A stretch of DNA of 50,392 bases, taken from Gilvimarinus agarilyticus (GTDB lineage Bacteria; Pseudomonadota; Gammaproteobacteria; Pseudomonadales; Cellvibrionaceae). Of the stretch, positions 47,269 to 50,392 are shown one piece after another. Numbering within the stretch: the first letter of the stretch is position 1; each line of letters opens with the position of its first letter. The stretch is from NCBI RefSeq assembly GCF_000832015.1, contig NZ_JXCJ01000001.1:3314971-3365362 (forward strand). The letters run 5' to 3'. The position numbers and the translations under genes were made by a program. The notes beneath the pieces were generated by a model, which worked only from the letters and a program-made list of their open reading frames with translations, was not told the DNA's origin and did not search any database.

Positions 47269-48765
47269 TTATGCCTGAGGCCCGAGCGGCAGCCCAATCA
47301 GCAACCACAGCGCGAACATAAGTGACCACACCAGTAAAAAACTCAACGAGTAAGGCAGCATCATCGCCGCCAGGGTGCCCATGCCACAGTCTTTGCGATA
47401 GCGTGCGGCAAATGCCACCACCACCGCAAAATACGGCATCAGCGGCGTGATAATGTTGGTGCTGCTATCGCCGATGCGATAAGCCATTTGTGCTTGCTCG
47501 GGCGCCACGCCTAATAAATACAGCATGGGCACAAACACCGGCGCCAACAGCGCCCACTTGGCCGAGGCGCTACCGACAAACAAATTAATCAGCGCACTGA
47601 CAACAATAAAGCCCACAAGCAATAAAACGCCCTGCCCCTCAAGGGCACTTAACAGCGTGGCGCCGCTGGCCGCAATCAACGCGCCCAGGCTCGTCCAGTT
47701 AAACCACGCGACGCACTGCGCGGCAAAAAACATAATCACCAAATAACTGGCGAGAGTGGCCATAGCCTCTTCCATACCGGCCACCATATCGCCCACGGCG
47801 CTATAGCGGCCGCTAACACGGCCAAACAATAAACCAGCCATAGCAGCATAAATAGCAATCAAAGGGACCAACATGGTCAGCTGTAACGAGCCAGACTCAT
47901 CGCGTAAAGGAGCGTCCACAGCCACGCTCGCCCACAGTACCAGCGCCATAAACAGCAGTGACCAAGCCCCTACCAGCCATAGCGCGCGGGTATCTCGCGG
48001 CCGCTCCTGCATAGGCTCGGGCGCAGGCGCATCAAGCGCCTCGTCGTCTTCACCCAAAAACGGCGCCACCCAGCGCTCGGTTACCCAGGCGCCCACCAGC
48101 GCCAATACAACCGTGGAAGCCGCTGTAAAGTAATAGTTGGCGGCAACGCTCACGCGGTAATCTGGCACCACGCCCGCCATTGCCTCTTGGGTGATGCCGG
48201 CCAAAATTACATCCGCCGGGCCCAGCAGCAAATTAGCGCTGTAGCCGGCCGACACGCCGGCAAACGCGGCAGCAATACCGGCCAGAGGCGGCCTACCGGC
48301 CAACTGAAACAATACGCCCGCCAGCGGGATCAACAACACATAACCCACGTCAAACGCCAGGTTCGACAAAATACCCGTCAGCACCACCATCACACTTAAC
48401 AGGCTGCCCCGGGCGCGGCGCACTAAGCGCAACAGCACGCAACGCAGTAAGCCCGAGTGTTCGGCTACACCCAGCCCCAACATAGTGACCAATACCGCCC
48501 CCACAGGCGCAAAACCAACAAAGTTATCCACCATCGAGTTAAGTAACCAGCGCACGCCCTCGGCACTGATCAGGCTGCGTGCGACTACCAGCTCGCCTCC
48601 AAGCAGGCTTGCCTGCCAGCCCGCAAGGCTCGCCAACCAAGAGGCTACGGCAATCAGTCCGGCCAGCCAGACAAACAGCAAGGCCGGGTTTGGCAAGCGG
48701 TTGCCAATACGCTCAAGTCTGGCCAACAGGCGATGGGCACGGGAGGCGTCAGTGGCTGGTGTCAT
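47269..48765 (-). CDS. AbgT-family transporter
   Basis: This encodes 498 residues and about 11-13 membrane helices. It has AbgT/MtrF motifs: [20 protein letters not shown] near the N-terminus, [60 protein letters not shown] and [18 protein letters not shown]. Characterised members take up p-aminobenzoyl-glutamate or export sulfonamides using the proton or sodium gradient. Which applies here is not visible. It stands alone. Confidence 0.92.
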   Translation of the reverse strand: MTPATDASRAHRLLARLERIGNRLPNPALLFVWLAGLIAVASWLASLAGWQASLLGGELVVARSLISAEGVRWLLNSMVDNFVGFAPVGAVLVTMLGLGVAEHSGLLRCVLLRLVRRARGSLLSVMVVLTGILSNLAFDVGYVLLIPLAGVLFQLAGRPPLAGIAAAFAGVSAGYSANLLLGPADVILAGITQEAMAGVVPDYRVSVAANYYFTAASTVVLALVGAWVTERWVAPFLGEDDEALDAPAPEPMQERPRDTRALWLVGAWSLLFMALVLWASVAVDAPLRDESGSLQLTMLVPLIAIYAAMAGLLFGRVSGRYSAVGDMVAGMEEAMATLASYLVIMFFAAQCVAWFNWTSLGALIAASGATLLSALEGQGVLLLVGFIVVSALINLFVGSASAKWALLAPVFVPMLYLLGVAPEQAQMAYRIGDSSTNIITPLMPYFAVVVAFAARYRKDCGMGTLAAMMLPYSLSFLLVWSLMFALWLLIGLPLGPQA

Positions 48766-48790
48766 ATCAATATCAGCTTTGTCGGTTTAA

Positions 48791-48823
48791 TTGAGTGGGC
48801 AGATTAAATGCTCGCCCATTGAA
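48791..48823. repeat. Imperfect inverted repeat between abgT-type gene and tpx
   Basis: TTGAGTGGGC is matched by the reverse complement of GCCCATTGAA with 8 of 10 bases, separated by 13 bp. It lies in the divergent spacer (AbgT start 48765, tpx start 48912), so it could be an operator. No regulator is nearby. Confidence 0.35.
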
Positions 48824-48911
48824 TTTTACAGCTTTGCCACCACAGTAACAGGAGCGATGCACAGAGCCTCTCGCCCCTTCACTTACACGCGATTAACGCA
48901 CGGAGTTTTAT

Positions 48912-49406
48912 ATGGCTACGGTTACCTTAAAAGGCAATTCTATTAACACCAACGGCGCGCTACCCGCCACTGGCAGCGCGGCACCGGATTTTACTCTGGT
49001 TAAATCAGACTTGTCTGAACTGAGCCTGGGCGATTTAAAAGGCAAAAAAGTCGTGCTGAACATCTTCCCCAGTGTCGACACCCCCACCTGCGCCCAGTCG
49101 GTACGTACCTTTAACGAGCAGGCCAACAAGCTCGACAACACCGCTGTCGTCTGTGTATCGCAAGATCTGCCCTTTGCCCAGGCGCGCTTCTGTGGCGCCG
49201 AAGGCCTGGATCAAGTAGAAAACGGCTCGGCCTTTCGCTCAAGCTTTGCCGAAGATTACGGCGTTAAGTTTGTCGACGGCCCATTGGCTGGGCTTACCGC
49301 CCGTGCAGTGGTGGTCATCGATGCCGATGGCAAAGTGGCCTACTCGGAGCTGGTTAGCGAAGTGGCCGACGAACCAAACTACGATGCCGCGTTAAAAGCC
49401 CTGTAA
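48912..49406 (+). CDS. tpx: Thiol peroxidase
   Basis: This encodes 164 residues, an atypical 2-Cys peroxiredoxin. Peroxidatic Cys60 is in [12 protein letters not shown] and resolving Cys94 is in [10 protein letters not shown], the Tpx pattern. It reduces hydrogen peroxide and lipid hydroperoxides with thioredoxin. It stands alone with its own promoter, followed by a hairpin. Confidence 0.96.
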   Translation: MATVTLKGNSINTNGALPATGSAAPDFTLVKSDLSELSLGDLKGKKVVLNIFPSVDTPTCAQSVRTFNEQANKLDNTAVVCVSQDLPFAQARFCGAEGLDQVENGSAFRSSFAEDYGVKFVDGPLAGLTARAVVVIDADGKVAYSELVSEVADEPNYDAALKAL

Positions 49407-49432
49407 ACGGCTGACGCTACAGGCACCATGAA

Positions 49433-49454
49433 CCCGGCGGCGAGCGTCGCCGGG
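49433..49454 (+). terminator. Hairpin after tpx
   Basis: CCCGGCG-N8-CGCCGGG forms a 7-bp GC stem starting 27 bp after the tpx stop. There is no T run (ATCTGC follows), so termination is weak or factor-dependent. Confidence 0.45.
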
Positions 49455-49498
49455 ATCTGCTATCATGCGGGGCATTAACGAGCCCGGACCCTTCACCT

Positions 49499-50347
49499 AT
49501 GTTACTGTTTGTCGACAACCTCACCAATGTGGATTTTAGCTATCTCGACGCCTCTCGCGGGCTACTGGGCGAGACTTGGCTTGCCAATATTCGCCTGCAC
49601 GGCGATTTGGACGATCAGAGCATGGTGTGCGACTTTGGCGTGGTTAAAAAAATCGTGCGCGATTGGCTCGATACCGAATTAGACCACCGCCTGGCCGTAC
49701 CCACCCAGGCACCCAACATCGAGATTAACGCCAATGGCGATCAGCTCGACATCCGCTGGACGCTCGATAACGGCGAACACATTCACACCACGAGCCCGCG
49801 TCAAGCCATTGCCTTGGTCGAGGCCGAAACCCTAACCGCCGAAACCATTGCCCGCTGGTGCGAGCAGCAGCTGAAAAGCGCGTTTCGCGATGAGATCGAA
49901 AAGCTCGAACTCAGCTTTAGCACCGAACACATAGAGGGCGCTTTTTATCATTACTCCCACGGCTTAAAAAAGCACGGTGGCAACTGCCAGCGCATTGCCC
50001 ATGGCCACCGCTCACGCATCGACATTTGGGCCGAGGGGGAAAAGTCGTCTAATCTGGAACAGTGCTGGGCCGAGCGTTGGCGCGATATTTATATTGGCAG
50101 CCGCGAGGACATCAGCGCCGAACCCACCATTAACGGCGCTGATTATTTCGACTTTGCTTACACCTCAGAGCAAGGTGCCTTTACCTTACAGCTGCCAAAG
50201 CGCTGCTGTTACATCATCGATACCGACACCACCGTCGAGTGTCTAGCCGAACACATTGCCGCCACAACCGCCGCCGATAACCCCAGCGTCGAGCTGCGTA
50301 TTCGCGCGTTTGAAGGCATCAATAAAGGCGCTGAAGCCTACCGCTAA
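49499..50347 (+). CDS. Two-domain 6-carboxytetrahydropterin synthase (QueD/PTPS-like)
   Basis: This encodes 282 residues, twice the normal QueD length. The N-terminal half (about 1-90) keeps the segment after the metal site, MVCDFGVVKKIVRDWLDTELDHRL, a typical QueD helix with LDH, but the Cys-HGH zinc motif is absent. The C-terminal half (about 145-280) carries KHGGNCQRIAHGHRSR, with the zinc His pair and nearby Cys. The two halves may together form the complete enzyme. QueD makes the queuosine/7-deazaguanine precursor. The function is inferred; neighbouring que genes are not in the window. Confidence 0.8.
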   Translation: MLLFVDNLTNVDFSYLDASRGLLGETWLANIRLHGDLDDQSMVCDFGVVKKIVRDWLDTELDHRLAVPTQAPNIEINANGDQLDIRWTLDNGEHIHTTSPRQAIALVEAETLTAETIARWCEQQLKSAFRDEIEKLELSFSTEHIEGAFYHYSHGLKKHGGNCQRIAHGHRSRIDIWAEGEKSSNLEQCWAERWRDIYIGSREDISAEPTINGADYFDFAYTSEQGAFTLQLPKRCCYIIDTDTTVECLAEHIAATTAADNPSVELRIRAFEGINKGAEAYR

Positions 50348-50392
50348 CAGCGGCTCGCTAACCGTAAAAATCCGGCTCGCCGGGTGGGCGGG

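Overview
The window looks like chromosomal core sequence from a marine gammaproteobacterium, probably of the Cellvibrionales type (Saccharophagus/Teredinibacter/Simiduia-like). I infer this from the gene set: SapC, YcgL/YcgN, AbgT, MlaA, DUF481, DUF2788 and Prc families, and the order thrS-infC-rpmI-rplT-pheS-pheT-ihfA-merR-tRNA-Pro. The taxonomy is inferred, not demonstrated. Coding density is high. I saw no insertion sequence, prophage or CRISPR array.

Layout. 1-2.8 kb: the 5' part of a membrane acyltransferase gene and a CIA30-domain gene on the minus strand, divergent from an ECF sigma factor fused to a multi-pass membrane domain. The space between them carries a mirror-image pair of promoter-like elements. 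2.8-11.4 kb: sapC, tRNA-Pro(GGG), then the translation operon read on the minus strand (thrS, infC with an AUC start, rpmI, rplT, pheS, pheT, ihfA, merR). 11.4-16 kb: a second ECF sigma with a small HxxxCxxC anti-sigma, the tail-specific protease prc, and xthA. 16-22 kb: a hybrid histidine kinase with degraded catalytic motifs, a DUF2788 protein, a repeat-rich lipoprotein with a coupled leader ORF, moaCDE, a glutathione transferase and a DUF481 outer-membrane protein. 22-28.9 kb: a PACE efflux pump with a divergent LysR regulator, dusA, tal, a TerB-like gene, an orphan response-regulator/PP2C phosphatase with its STAS partner, and a PilZ protein.

28.9-33.3 kb is the most distinctive stretch. 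It holds an MlaA homologue that lacks a lipobox, a porin behind a five-repeat Pho-box array, and an hvfABC cluster. That cluster encodes a secreted peptide with nine Cys motifs of EGKCG type, followed by DUF692 and DUF2063 maturation proteins. This matches the recently recognised copper-related, modified-peptide family (HvfA/bufferin-like).

33.5-50.4 kb: hrpA, a Dps-like ferritin, a cluster of class II glutamine amidotransferase, GNAT and VWA membrane proteins, the operon rnd-ycgL-ycgN, recR-ybaB-dnaX, the 4.5S SRP RNA, an AbgT transporter, tpx and a two-domain QueD-like protein.

The main regulatory stories are a possible autoregulated sigma divergon, IF3 autocontrol through a rare start codon, phosphate control of the porin, and translational coupling (ATGA/TGATG overlaps) in moaCDE, hvfABC, rnd-ycgL-ycgN and VWA-GNAT.
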